64,000 bases of DNA, taken from Stentor coeruleus. Taxonomy: Eukaryota; Ciliophora; Heterotrichea; Heterotrichida; Stentoridae. Positions 41,366 through 52,525 of the stretch are shown one piece after another. Numbering within the stretch: the stretch's first letter is position 1; every line of letters begins with the position of its first letter. A model generated the notes under the pieces. That model was not told the DNA's origin. It saw only the letters and a list, made by a program, of their open reading frames with translations, and did no database searches. The position numbers and the translations under genes are program-made. The stretch spans positions 33,984 to 97,983 of the forward strand of contig MPUH01000133.1 in the NCBI GenBank assembly GCA_001970955.1, given 5' to 3'.

Positions 41366-42724
41366 ATGAGAAAACGTTTTGCAAGCCAGCCAAAGATAAT
41401 AATTGATACTAAAAAAGCAACAAGATTGATATCAAAAGATTTCAGTGCTGAAAAACACTCAAATCGTCCAAGCACAGTAGGCCTACAAGGAAATAGTTTT
41501 AACAACTGGATTGCCAAAACTAATACAACTCAGAACATTTCATCATCGAAGCTCAATAGTCCGTTTAACACAAATGCAAAAACTATGAAGCCAAGTATTA
41601 TTGAGATGCTTATTGCTAAGCATAAGACCTCAAATAGTCAGATTAAATCTCCTGAATTCTTGAAAAAAACTGTAACAACGAGGCCTTCTACTGTAACTAC
41701 TGTTACCAGTCCGCAGTTAGGTGTTGAAACTCCTGTTAGAACCCCTGACCATATCAAGATTGTTAATGATAGATTTGTTAGAGAAACACCAAAAGTCACT
41801 CTGCATCTTGGCAAAAGTTGTTCTTATGAAATGCTTGATAATTTTGTCCTCGGGAATGAAATTGGTAAAGGAGCTTATGCTACTGTACGATCAGCACAAA
41901 GCAAAGAAAATAACTCTAAAGTTGCAATAAAAATATATGATAAATTCAAACTTGTTACCCCTAGTAGGAAAAAGAACGCTGAGAGGGAAATCAAAATTTT
42001 AGCAAAACTTAATCATCCAAACATAATCAAACTATATAAAACAGTTGAAAATCAAAAAAGTTTAAACCTTATATTAGAGTATGTTAGTGGATGTTCCCTT
42101 ATGTCATATTTAAAAAAACGTCACAATAAAAAGCTTGATGAATCAGAAGCTCGTAGGATTTTCAAACAAATTATCGAAGGACTTGAATATTGTCACAATC
42201 TCAACATAACTCATAGAGATATCAAATTAGAGAATATACTAATAAATTCTCACCATTGTGTAAAAATAATTGACTTTGGTTTTTCGACATGTTTTTCTAA
42301 CGACAAAAAAATAAAACTTTTTTGCGGCACGCCAAGTTATATGTCTCCTGAAATTGTTACAAAACAAGAGTCATTTGGGCCACCTTCTGATATTTGGGCT
42401 GCAGGTGTAGTTCTTTATGTATTATTAACTGGAACTTTTCCTTTTAAAGCTAGTCATAGTAAGGAATTATATACAAAAATACAAAGAGGAGCTTATTTTA
42501 TGCCAAGTAATATATCAAAAGAAGCTGCTTTGGTGATTTCAGATATGCTTATGGTTGATCCACTTAAACGCCCAACTGCTAAGTTGGTGCTTGAGTATTC
42601 GTGGTTCAAGGAAAAGCCTATAAAAACATTCAGTGTGGATGAAAAACCGAGGGAAGTACCTCAAGTGCATGTGAATTTGAATAACACTTTTGAACATTGC
42701 AAACAAGTTACTAATGAAACATAG
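41366..42724 (+). CDS. CAMK/AMPK-like Ser/Thr protein kinase (452 aa)
   Basis: Residues 1-155 are Ser/Thr/Lys-rich and probably disordered. The kinase domain covers about 158-418 with GKGAYATV, the ATP lysine (VAIKIYDK), THRDIKLEN, IDFGFS and a CGTPSYMSPE activation segment. The Lys in HRDIKLEN and the CGTPSYMSPEI pattern fit the AMPK/MARK/SNRK branch, whose loop Thr (here in CGT) is phosphorylated by an LKB1-like kinase. No UBA or KA1 domain is visible; the tail is only about 35 residues. All catalytic residues are present, so it should be active. Confidence 0.9.
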   Translation: MRKRFASQPKIIIDTKKATRLISKDFSAEKHSNRPSTVGLQGNSFNNWIAKTNTTQNISSSKLNSPFNTNAKTMKPSIIEMLIAKHKTSNSQIKSPEFLKKTVTTRPSTVTTVTSPQLGVETPVRTPDHIKIVNDRFVRETPKVTLHLGKSCSYEMLDNFVLGNEIGKGAYATVRSAQSKENNSKVAIKIYDKFKLVTPSRKKNAEREIKILAKLNHPNIIKLYKTVENQKSLNLILEYVSGCSLMSYLKKRHNKKLDESEARRIFKQIIEGLEYCHNLNITHRDIKLENILINSHHCVKIIDFGFSTCFSNDKKIKLFCGTPSYMSPEIVTKQESFGPPSDIWAAGVVLYVLLTGTFPFKASHSKELYTKIQRGAYFMPSNISKEAALVISDMLMVDPLKRPTAKLVLEYSWFKEKPIKTFSVDEKPREVPQVHVNLNNTFEHCKQVTNET

Positions 42725-42961
42725 GATTTTACTTTATATAATTTTTATATCAATTAGGTTTATTAAGTTCTTTTAATTTTATAAGATATTTTAGATGATT
42801 GAATATATAACATTTATTTATTATTTAATAATTTAAAACTCAAGCTTCCATATATTAATCAAAGTTGAACTGAATTTTTACTTCCATATGAAATAATGAT
42901 TTATAAATAGATTTAAAATATATGAACAATAAAAATTAGCATTTTTTCACCAGTCTAATAA

Positions 42962-44637
42962 ATGTCTTGTGATTATATCCTAGCACAGTGCCTAAAAGAA
43001 CAAGGAGTAAAGCAATGCTATGGTNAAAAGAACAAGGAGTAAAGCAATGCTATGGTATATTAGGCATTCCAGTAATAGAACTAGCAATGCAGCTTCATAA
43101 TAATGGTGTGCTTTTCTATGCATTCCGTAATGAACAAGCTGCAAGCTATGCTGCAGGTATAGAAGGTTACCTTTCTGGTCGTCCAGGTATATGCATAACA
43201 GTAAGTGGTCCAGGCTTTACAAACGCTTTATCCGGTTTAGCAAATGCTAAAGATAATTCTTGGCCTATAATCTTAATTTCAGGATCATCAGAAAACTCAC
43301 AACTTGGTATGGGAGCTTTTCAAGAGTTTCCACAAGTTGAATCAGCTAGAGAATTCTGCAAATGGAGTGTTAAAATCAACTGCATCGATATGATCCCAAG
43401 AGTTGTTGAAAGGGCTTTTAGAATATCAATGAGTGGAAGACCTGGTCCAGTATATATCGATATTCCAGCTGATATTTTAAGGCAAAGTTTTGATAAAGAA
43501 ATTACTCCACTTAAATATTATAGTCCTTCATTACCAGCTCCATGTCCTGAAAAGGTTGCAAAAGCTTTATCAATATTAAAAAGTGCTAAAAGGCCTTTAG
43601 TTATTATAGGAAAAGGAAGTTGTTATGCTAAAGCTGAAAAAGAAGTCAATGAGTTTGTAAAAAGAGCTAAATTACCATTTTTACCAACACCAATGGGTAA
43701 AGGGATGATAAGTGATGAGGATCCTCAATGTGTAAACGCTGCTAGATCCACAGCTTTAGGTAAAGCTGATGTAGTTTTACTTCTTGGGGCAAGGCTAAAC
43801 TGGATACTTCATTATGGTCAAAATCCAAGATATGCTGATGATGTGAAATTTATCAACGTAAACATTGATGCTGAAGAGTTAAGCAACAATGTTAGAAGTG
43901 AGCTTGAGATTTTATCTGATATTAAATTTTTCTTACAAGCTGCTAACGCAAACTTAGGATCTTGGGAATTTTCTAATAAACTCTGGTGGGATCAACTTAA
44001 TAAAGGTATGAGTAATAATGCTGAACTTACTAAAACTCAGCTTGCATCAACTGAGTTTAATTATTATAAAGCATTATCACGTATAGGTGCTGTACTACCA
44101 AAAAATACAATTCTTATTACAGAAGGATCTAATACAATGGATATTGCTAGGACTGTTATTCATAGCTCACAACCTAGAAGTCGACTTGATGCAGGATCTT
44201 TTGGTACTATGGGTATGGCTTTAGGGTCTTGTATTGCAGCTAAAATCATGAATCCAACAAGACCTGTTGTTGCTATTGTTGGAGATTCATCTTTTGGCTT
44301 TAGTGCAATGGAAGCTGAAACTATTACAAGATATGGATTAGATATATTGATATTTGTTGTTAACAATAATGGAATTATGGCTGGGGTTAATACTTTATCT
44401 AATAAAGTTGAAGAAATTATGCCTAATTCTTTGAATCCTACTGCAAGATATGAACTTCTTGCTGAAGCTTTTGGTGGGAAAGGATATGTTGCGACTACTC
44501 CCGAGGAACTTGAGAAAATTGCTAGGATTGCTATGGATTCGAAAGGGTTGAGGATTGTTAATGTTAGGATTTCGCCAAATGCGGGAAAAAAACCTCAACA
44601 GCACTTTTGGCTTTCTATGGGCTCACCTAAGATTTAG
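42962..44637 (+). CDS. HACL1: 2-hydroxyacyl-CoA lyase (ThDP-dependent), frame broken by assembly join
   Basis: This thiamine-diphosphate enzyme splits 2-hydroxyacyl-CoA (fatty acid alpha-oxidation) and is related to bacterial oxalyl-CoA decarboxylase. Visible are the ThDP-activating Glu in FRNEQAASYAAGIEGY, the SGPGFTNALSGLANA block, and the ThDP/Mg motif GDSSFGFS...VNNNGI near the C-terminus. The true start is ATG 42962 (MSCDYILAQCLKEQG). A 32-base artefact, one N at 43025 plus an exact 31-bp duplication, breaks the frame at codon 21; without it the protein has about 547 residues, near the 578 of human HACL1. The C-terminus ends SPKI, so the PTS1 peroxisomal signal of vertebrate HACL1 is not evident. 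Oxalyl-CoA decarboxylase is the alternative call. Confidence 0.9.
42994..43056. repeat. 31-bp exact direct repeat around a single N (assembly join)
   Basis: Bases 42994-43024 recur exactly at 43026-43056 with N at 43025. The duplication falls inside conserved coding sequence and shifts the frame, so it is an unmerged contig overlap rather than biology. Confidence 0.92.
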
Positions 44638-45593
44638 AGTTAAGTTTAGATTATTTTTTTTAATTTTTGGATTTATGAGTTTTGGGGAAATGAATGTTGA
44701 TTATATTTGATGTGATTAGAAATGTGGATTAGATATGATGCTTGCTAATTTTGTATAGAAATTATGATTTTTATGAATTTCAGCCTTTTAGTATAAAAAA
44801 TAAAAGCTTTTTAAGATATTTTAGTTATTTTATGCTTGATATTTTACTATTTTAATTAGAGTATATTTAGGCAGTTTCAATTAGAAGGCCTTAAGTTATT
44901 TTATATAATGCTTTTCTAAGATATTATTTATATTTAGTTTTTTTAAAATAGCTAAATTCTTAAATATTTTGTTGGCTATTAGACAGATAATATTATCAAA
45001 ATCTAAATCTCCCTTTCATTCAACAATTTGTTTTTTTTATCAAGATTCTTTAATTATTCAAATACTTTTCAAAAATTTTTAAGTTATTTTCTCTTTTTAA
45101 AACTATCTCCCAAATCTAAAATACTATTTTTCTAATTCTATTAAATTAAACTCTGATAATATCCTAAAATATTTCTCTTACACATAAAATAGATTATCTA
45201 TGCTAATTTTATTTCTGATAATTAATCCTAAAAATATTACTCTTATTAGATTAAAAAAGCTAACGCTCTAATAATAAAACACTCCTGTCCAAACTTGAAG
45301 AATTTCCTCACCAAATCAGCTTTTATATATGATTCCTATACTATATATAATGTGGCTATTTCCTCCACATTTATTTCAACAATTCTGACCATCCATTTGT
45401 ATATATAAATACTTTGGCTTATAATTATAGCCTAGTCTATAATGTAAACACGTAAGTAGTTTTGATTTCTGTTTAGGTTTAATTTGTTTATGGAAGCTAT
45501 AAATTTAATATATAAAGCATTTAATTAAGTTTACTTGAAACATCATCAATCATAGGGTAAATACTAGATTACAAATGAATTTATATTTTATAA
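44638..45593. other. Intergenic, about 1 kb
   Basis: G-rich to about 44780 (lyase trailer), then AT-rich, then C-rich from about 45050 to 45450. No coding frame or RNA gene was recognised. Confidence 0.5.
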
Positions 45594-46148
45594 ATGGAAT
45601 CCAACTCTATGAAGACTGAAAATGAGAAAGTGAATCTACTTGAAAAAACAACTTTGAGCAATTGCAGAATCTGCTTGGATATTGGTATAAACCCACTAAT
45701 AAATCCATGCAACTGCAATGGAACAACAAAATTTGTCCATGAGATGTGTCTAAAGCAGTGGATCACTACAAAATACACAGACATATACAGTGCTGAATGT
45801 GAAATATGCAGATACAAGTATCGAATGGAAGTGACAAAGAAAAAGAAATGCGACCCAAAAGAAGCTTTACCAAAAAATTTTATATACTGTTTTAGTATAC
45901 CTATTTGTGTCTTTTTTGTAATCTCCATGGCTGTAGTCACAGGATTTACAATTCGTGACAGATTGGATATAAAAAACAAGAAAACAAGGTCAATCGTAAT
46001 ACTTTCTATATGTCTAAGCCTATTAGGAATCGGGATGATTGTTTTAGCCAAGGCAGTTTATCAGGTCCTTGTAGTTTTTCAAGTGGAGGAATGGAGCATT
46101 ACTCCACTAGGAATAGATGAAGAGATAAATTTTAATCCTAAAACCTAA
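45594..46148 (+). CDS. MARCH-type RING-CH membrane ubiquitin ligase (184 aa)
   Basis: Residues 24-72 are a RING-CH finger with the C4HC3 order: Cys24, Cys27, Cys39, Cys41, His49, Cys52, Cys69, Cys72, including the CRICL start and the HEMCLKQWI centre typical of MARCH proteins. Two membrane helices follow (about 101-120, ISMAVVTGF, and about 132-155, SIVILSICLSLLGIGMIVL), the usual MARCH layout with both ends in the cytosol. These E3 ligases ubiquitinate membrane proteins for endocytosis or ERAD; the substrate is unknown. Size is close to short MARCH proteins. The 2-kb gap after it holds no gene I can see. Confidence 0.9.
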   Translation: MESNSMKTENEKVNLLEKTTLSNCRICLDIGINPLINPCNCNGTTKFVHEMCLKQWITTKYTDIYSAECEICRYKYRMEVTKKKKCDPKEALPKNFIYCFSIPICVFFVISMAVVTGFTIRDRLDIKNKKTRSIVILSICLSLLGIGMIVLAKAVYQVLVVFQVEEWSITPLGIDEEINFNPKT

Positions 46149-48148
46149 CTAATGGGTACTTGAACATAATATCATAGTATTATATAAAAATAATAAAGTC
46201 CAAGCTACAGGTTGATTATAAGAAATATGTTTTTCATTTTTTTTTCTTCTGGACTTTGCTTGGTTGAGATAGAAGAAAGTTCGTCGATAATGTGCATGTT
46301 GTCGAAAATTATGTTTAAATTTTAATTAAATCATGTCTGGAAATCTGATTGGTATAAGATATAAATTTGATTGAGTAGGGTTTATGGATTGAATTTAGTT
46401 TTATAAGAAGGTGATTGTTGGATAATTAATTTGATAAGGATTAGAAATATATACGGAGAATAGATAGTATTTAGAGGGTTATAATGAATATTGTATATTT
46501 ATGAGTTTTGCAATTTTATGTTTTTTAAAATTTGTGTTGATAAGATAAAAGATCTTGTGTTTGTTGTTAAGGGAAACTTGAAGTTTAATTATATAGTTGT
46601 TTTAGAGTATAAAGAATTTTAGTTATTTAAATATATGTTTAATGACTTGAACATAATATAAATAAGTATGCATTTATGAATTGGTGGTACATAAAAATAT
46701 TGTTCAAAGTTAAAATTATTATGCATTTGAAATACATATGAAAATAAGTGTTATAAGCAATTTATTAAGTTCCACAAGTAAATAATAAAATTTATATCAA
46801 TATAAAGGGTTTAAGTTAAATATTGAAATAAGTAAAGCTGAGCTAATTACTCTTTGTTTAACTCTTTTTCGAATAAATTATTCAATTATCAATAAATAAT
46901 TAATGTAGGTTAAAAATCATTGTTTATAACAATATCTTTACCAAGTTTTGGCTTTCCAAATTAGAAGTTATTACTTAAAAGTTCCTAAATTATTTTGGTC
47001 TATAATTTTCATACTAGAGCCTAAAAGTTTATTTATTAACGAATATCTAAAATTTAAGAGTACGTTGATAATCGTAGTTCAAAAAAAATTAATTGCTATT
47101 TTCTTATGAAAAGAGCTAGGCGAAATAATTTTCAATGCTAATTCTATAATTTGTAATCCTTTTAATCTTAGCTTACGCTTTAATATATTTCAGGATTTTT
47201 CAATGCTTTGTGTGTGAAAAATTTGGTTATGTGGATTTTTTAAATTCCTAGGATAGTTGAATGCTATATGAGTAATGCTTATTTTAGGAATTAGTATCTC
47301 TAAATTGAGAATATGATTTCATTAATCACCAGTAAAGGTTGTTTCTGGATCCATCCTTCTTTTGATTATTTCTAATAATATGCTTCTATCTCTCTTTTTA
47401 ATAATTTCTATGAACTTGTATTATCATTATTCGTAACAAATTGTATTTTCTTTTCAAAATTATACAGTCTTCATTTTCTACTATAATTTATTGTTCTCCT
47501 ATAGCTTCATTCCTTTAATTTAATATGAAAATTGAAACTAATATCCTTAAATTTGAATAGCATCTGGCAACATATATTACAATAAACAAACATACAAAAA
47601 AATACCTAACACTTGTCTCTAAAAATTCATAAAGAAAGAAAACAATTATTTTTTAATTTCATATTATTGAATAATATTCCAATTTTCAGGCTAATAATTT
47701 TGCTACATTTCCTATTTAATATTGCCTTAAAAAGTTAAGTATTTTGATACGAACATTATAATCTGGAAAGTCAAAACTAGTAAAATACTGTGTAATAAAT
47801 AGCAGCTTTACCATTAATATAAGATTTATCAGATTAATACAAAACTTGATGTAGGTATTTAGTAATTTTTATACTATTTTTTCTGATAGAAACTATTTAA
47901 ATGAAATTTGCAAATATGAAATTGGCTATGTATCTGATAAATAGTTGAAAATCTTATCATCCTATTAACTCGAAATTTAAAATCCCTATCACTTTAAATT
48001 CTCCTATAACATTAATAAACATCCTAAATTCAAATTTAATTTCATATCCTTCAGCTTAATTCTCCAAAATCATCATCAATCACTGAAAATAAAAATCAAC
48101 TATAAAATTATTCGAAAATTACCTCAATCATCTTTCCAATAGTAAAAA
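46149..48148. other. Longest gene-free stretch (2 kb)
   Basis: No frame of note on either strand. The first 500 bp are G-rich, the last 200 bp C-rich (leader of the Rpn9 gene), the middle balanced and AT-rich. No tRNA, snRNA or transposon signature was recognised. Confidence 0.5.
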
Positions 48149-49171
48149 ATGGAAAGTTTGTCCTCAGACATCCGCGAACTATATGAAAAAAGGCTTTGGC
48201 ACGAGCTGACAGAAAGACTTCTTCTTCTCGACAGTCATTCTATCAGTAGGATCTGGCCAAGCATATCAGCTTTCCGTGAAAAACTCAATCAAAGCAAGCT
48301 TGTCCTCCTCGCCATCAAAGCAACAGAGGAACAAGATCCAGATACAGCTAAAGTCTTCCTTGAAAACCTTCAACTTCAAGACAGCCAAGCTTCTCTTTTG
48401 CTAAAAATTGCTATAAGTTCTCAACATCTTCGTATCGGGTCACTTCAAGAAGCTCAAGTCTTACTTGAAGAAGCTCTTAAAGCTGTGGATAAAGAAAATG
48501 ATTTAGACTCAATAATATATTCGCATCTATACGGAACTTTATCTAATTTATATAAAGCAAAAGTGAATCCTGAACTTTTTTATAAATACTCATTACAGTA
48601 TTTGGCTTATACCCCACAAAATGAAGTTAAGGAACCTGAGGAATTAGCTTATAGACTTGCTATTGCTGTGCTTATTGCAGAAACTGTTTACAATCTTGGT
48701 GAGCTTATTAATCAACCGGTACTTAAAAGTTTAGAGAATTCGAAAAATGCTTGGCTTTATGAACTATTACATTTATGCAATGAAGGAAAAGTTAGGGAAA
48801 TTGAAAATATGGTAAGTGGGTTGCCTGATGAACTTAAAACCCCTGCTTTGTTGAGAAAAGTTAAAATTTTGGCTATGATGGAGTATGTTTTTACTTCAGG
48901 GAAAAAAGTTTTAGGATTTGAAGAGTTGAGTCAGATTATGAATGTTAGGGAAAATGAGATTGAACATTTGATGATGAAAGCTATGGCTTTGGGACTTGTT
49001 AAAGGGGAAATAGATGAGGTTGATAAAATAATTACTGTCAATTGGCTACAGCCTAGAGTTCTTGACCAGAGCCGAATTTCGACATTAAATTCAAGACTCA
49101 CAGAGTGGAAGAAAACAATCAAAAATGTTCTGAGCCATTTAGAAGATCAATCAAAAGAATTATTAGAATAA
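48149..49171 (+). CDS. PSMD13: 26S proteasome lid subunit Rpn9/PSMD13 (340 aa)
   Basis: The protein is a helical-repeat and PCI-domain lid subunit of the 26S proteasome, needed for lid assembly. The sequence follows PSMD13 along its length: LYEKRLWHELTERLLLL near the start, then VYNLGELINQPVLKSLENSKNAWLYELL, VFTSGKKVLGFEELSQ in the PCI winged helix, and KALGLVKGEIDEVDK-like ALGLVKGEIDEVDKIITVNWLQ followed by PRVLD near the end. The length is slightly below the human 376. Base use runs from C-rich at the 5' end to G-rich at the 3' end, as in other genes here. Confidence 0.93.
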   Translation: MESLSSDIRELYEKRLWHELTERLLLLDSHSISRIWPSISAFREKLNQSKLVLLAIKATEEQDPDTAKVFLENLQLQDSQASLLLKIAISSQHLRIGSLQEAQVLLEEALKAVDKENDLDSIIYSHLYGTLSNLYKAKVNPELFYKYSLQYLAYTPQNEVKEPEELAYRLAIAVLIAETVYNLGELINQPVLKSLENSKNAWLYELLHLCNEGKVREIENMVSGLPDELKTPALLRKVKILAMMEYVFTSGKKVLGFEELSQIMNVRENEIEHLMMKAMALGLVKGEIDEVDKIITVNWLQPRVLDQSRISTLNSRLTEWKKTIKNVLSHLEDQSKELLE

Positions 49172-49376
49172 TTAGGTCAGTTTGAATAGAAAATCTATAA
49201 AAATGCATGAAGATTGTATGTTTAAATAAAAAATAACTAACTCCTTCCCTAAACTTAAATAATAATTTACATGAAAAATCAAGCATAAATAATCTCTCTT
49301 AAAACAACGCCAAAAAGTTTTAACATTACTAAGTTGGCGGCATCACCTAAATCCAACAATATAATTATTCTAATTA

Positions 49377-50045
49377 CTAAAACTTACTCCTAGCCTCTTT
49401 GTATAAACTAAAAATGCTATACTTCCGGAATTGCGAAATCCTATATGTAGAGCTCAAAAGGTTATTTCCATCAGAATCAGTGCCAATCCAACTAACATAA
49501 ACTCTCGGATCACAATCTTCAATTTTATCATAAGTGCATTCTTTTTCTGCACAAACCTCCTCTCCATTAAAATCAATACAGCTTTCTGAACAAATATCAC
49601 AATAATTGTCCCATTGAATTTTCTTAACTTTTCCACTCTCTAAAGTAACAACTACACTAAACACTTTAGCAACATGTAAATCTTTTAAATAAGGGGCATA
49701 AGGAGTAGTAATATTATTGCCAAAAGCTACGAATATCCCATAATTCATAGTACAATTTATGAATGCACTTTCATCGACTGTATCATTTAAAATGCTGACA
49801 TTGGGACAATTTTCATTGCGAATGTAGGAATATGATGTATTGAGTTTAACTGCACTATAGACGTCAACTTTTGAGCTAAAAGCTATGAAGTGTCCATGAG
49901 ATGTTGAAGCTGTTGCATTTGTATCGGTGAAATTCATTTGATCAACATATACACAGAGGGTAATTTTATCAGCGGTTTTATAGCTTTTGTCTTCACTTGG
50001 ACATTCAGATGCAGATGCAAGGGATAAAAGTACTAGCCAGATCAT
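49377..50045 (-). CDS. Secreted Cys-containing glycoprotein of unknown family (222 aa)
   Basis: A clear signal peptide (MIWLVLLSLASA, cut near residue 13) precedes a polar ectodomain without other membrane helices. There are about eleven Cys, several in a cluster (CDICSESC...CAEKEC...CD at about 147-179), and numerous N-glycosylation sequons (NFT, NAT, NTS, NVS, NDT, NCT, NIT). It should be secreted or enter a storage granule. I recognise no domain; a trichocyst/cortical granule or surface role is only a guess. It converges with the Rpn9 gene. Confidence 0.65.
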   Translation of the reverse strand: MIWLVLLSLASASECPSEDKSYKTADKITLCVYVDQMNFTDTNATASTSHGHFIAFSSKVDVYSAVKLNTSYSYIRNENCPNVSILNDTVDESAFINCTMNYGIFVAFGNNITTPYAPYLKDLHVAKVFSVVVTLESGKVKKIQWDNYCDICSESCIDFNGEEVCAEKECTYDKIEDCDPRVYVSWIGTDSDGNNLLSSTYRISQFRKYSIFSLYKEARSKF

Positions 50046-51064
50046 TATTATTTGTATTTAATTAAACTATTTATAGGGTGATAATGGATTTAAAATGAAG
50101 TTTAAATAGTTTATGAGGATTTGTCGATATGAAATAAATACATGCAAATTTTTGTATTGAAGGAGTTCATAATATAAAAGATTTAGTCAAGCGATTTCCT
50201 AACTAATACTAATAAAAAATTTAGTATAATTGGATTTTGATTGGTATAAATATGAATTTTGTTTTATTACTTGGAATGATTACATATTTTTACTTTTGTT
50301 TGGAATAAGTTCTTGAAAGTATTTATATTCACGATAAAATATTTATCTTTCATAGAATACTTTCATTCCTGTCACTTAAAACTATAATAGAATAAAATTT
50401 TGATCTACTATTTTTTTAAGTCTTAAAGATATATTCTTATTAAAATTACTATCATATCAATTTTTATCATAATATTATAGGGTATAGATTATGTATAAAG
50501 AAATTATAAATATAAAAGGCGAGAATTATAAATATTTTGTAGAATAACTCTTTTTATAAGCACTTTTTCTCATTCAGAATCTGAAATACTATTAAGATAG
50601 TTTAAAATAGATTAGATTTTCTGACATAAGAATATAATAAACTGGCTGTTCTTAGGTTATAACTTAGATTTTGTTCTTGATAATTAAAAAATAATCGCTA
50701 ACCCTCTTGATAGGTCATTTGAATATACTATAATAAGAATGATTTTCATTTTAATATGCTTTCCTGATTAGTGTATGTTATTTAATATTTCTTAAATTTT
50801 AATTAGACTTTATCCTTGAAAAAAATATACTATTTTCCTTACTTAAATAATTCGCCAAACTATATCATGATTAACTTTATGCACAAATATTCAAAAAGTA
50901 AATGCCTTGATAGCTCATCATAATTTTATACAAAGCCACAAATCTCTAAAAAAAATCAATTTATTTCATCAAGGTCTATAAAATATATAATCTTAGTTAT
51001 CTCTTATTATAGTAGAGCTAAAACTTTAAAAGAAACACTATTTTTCTAAATATATTTAGAATAA
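50046..51064. other. Divergent intergenic, about 1 kb
   Basis: G-rich near the secreted-protein start and mildly C-rich near the small gene at 51065; otherwise AT-rich without coding frames or recognised RNA. Confidence 0.5.
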
Positions 51065-51364
51065 ATGTGGATGCTAGGAATTATTGACTTACTTACTGAT
51101 GCCGAAATGGATGAGCAACAAAGAAATCTAGTAAATATGAAATCAACTCTAGTGGTAAAAGTTATAAGTAAACTTGGACAACACGCTTGGGAAGTTCCAT
51201 GCGAATTTACTGTCAATGATTTAAAAGATCTTGTTTATATGATAACAAGTCAAACCGGTACATTCATGTGTGATGGAAGCACATTGGACACAAGACTTAT
51301 GCTTGGGTTCGTAAGACTGTACATCTGGAGAAAAATTGATTTGCTTACTGTAGAGTTGATTTAA
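51065..51364 (+). CDS. Small protein, possibly ubiquitin-like fold (99 aa)
   Basis: I do not recognise this protein. It has an ATG in AATAAATG context and ordinary composition including Trp and Cys. After an acidic start (about 1-28) comes a strand-rich segment, STLVVKVISKLGQHAWEVPC, then FTVNDLKDLVYMITSQTG, DGSTLDTRLMLG and IDLLTVELI. That order (hairpin, DLK helix, dG-L loop, final strand) resembles the beta-grasp of ubiquitin-like domains, including an aliphatic last strand. There is no terminal Gly-Gly. The fold is an inference from pattern only and the gene itself is not certain. Confidence 0.4.
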   Translation: MWMLGIIDLLTDAEMDEQQRNLVNMKSTLVVKVISKLGQHAWEVPCEFTVNDLKDLVYMITSQTGTFMCDGSTLDTRLMLGFVRLYIWRKIDLLTVELI

Positions 51365-52525
51365 TTATTTCATAGATCATACAAGTATGCATATACATAA
51401 ATAATCTGTAAAAAATCAATTCTATCCTTGAATTGCTTAAAAAATCACCAAAGCAAATCTTTTTTGATGCAAGAAGAGTTACAATATTAAAACTGATCTA
51501 TTCTTTGCTGTGTATTAATAAATATAATTGTATTTATATTATATTATACACAACTATTTTCAATGAATAAACTATAATCATTCTATCCAATTCTAAAATG
51601 CTTTATTTATATTTTTTGAACTTAGATTAGAGAAAATATTATATATTTTATTAGCATCATTAGATTATGATGAATTTTAGTAAAAAATATATATATAAGT
51701 ATGAAAATACTAATTAAAGGCAATCTAAATAATATTCTGTGTTCAATTTTCTGTATTTCTAGCTTGCTTATATCTTACTGATTTTAATGCATATATTCTT
51801 TTAAAGTAAGTAATGGCTCGTTTAGAAATAAATTTGAATATGCTTTTAACATTTCAATATTTAGTCACTTAGTATTTTTATTATGATTTCGAAATTTTTT
51901 CTTGGATAATAGTTTGCTTAATTTTAATGAAATTTGTCAATGCTATTTTTTATGTTAAGTTTTATGGACTATTGTAGTAAGAATCGCTTAACAATGCCTA
52001 TGTTGAAACCATTTTCTTAAAGCATTTTATCCAGGAAGTTTATGCAAAGAATATTATGCAATCTAATTCCATCATATTTGTTGTCAATTTTCAGAAAAAA
52101 TTAGATTCAAGCATAACTATATGAAGAGGTGAAGCCACGTATCTTTACATCATTCCAAGATGTTTTTTAGCTATCTTAAGCTCTTTCCATTTATAAGTAA
52201 CTACTTTTCATAGTAATGATGTCAATATCGATGACGTCAAATTATCATATGACGTAAATTTATAATATAACTTTTATATAAGTTTTTCATTAGAGATATT
52301 TCCTTAATACTATATGAACAGAATGCTTAGCATTATTAAATGAATTCCCTAACTATGCAAAAAACATGTATATAATAATTTCGCATCTTCATATAATTAA
52401 TTTAAAAAAACTTATCTAAACTTATAAATACTATATAATAAGCCTTTAAGTATTTATTTCAAAGAATTATCTAATATTTTCAATCATATAACATATTATC
52501 TCTTAGAAAAATCATTTAACTAATC
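51365..52525. other. Intergenic, about 1.2 kb, with a TGACGTCA palindrome
   Basis: No coding frame is seen. A palindromic TGACGTCA lies at 52232-52239 with a half-like TGACGTAA at 52250-52257, resembling bZIP/CREB sites; no start codon is near, so function is doubtful. Confidence 0.35.
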
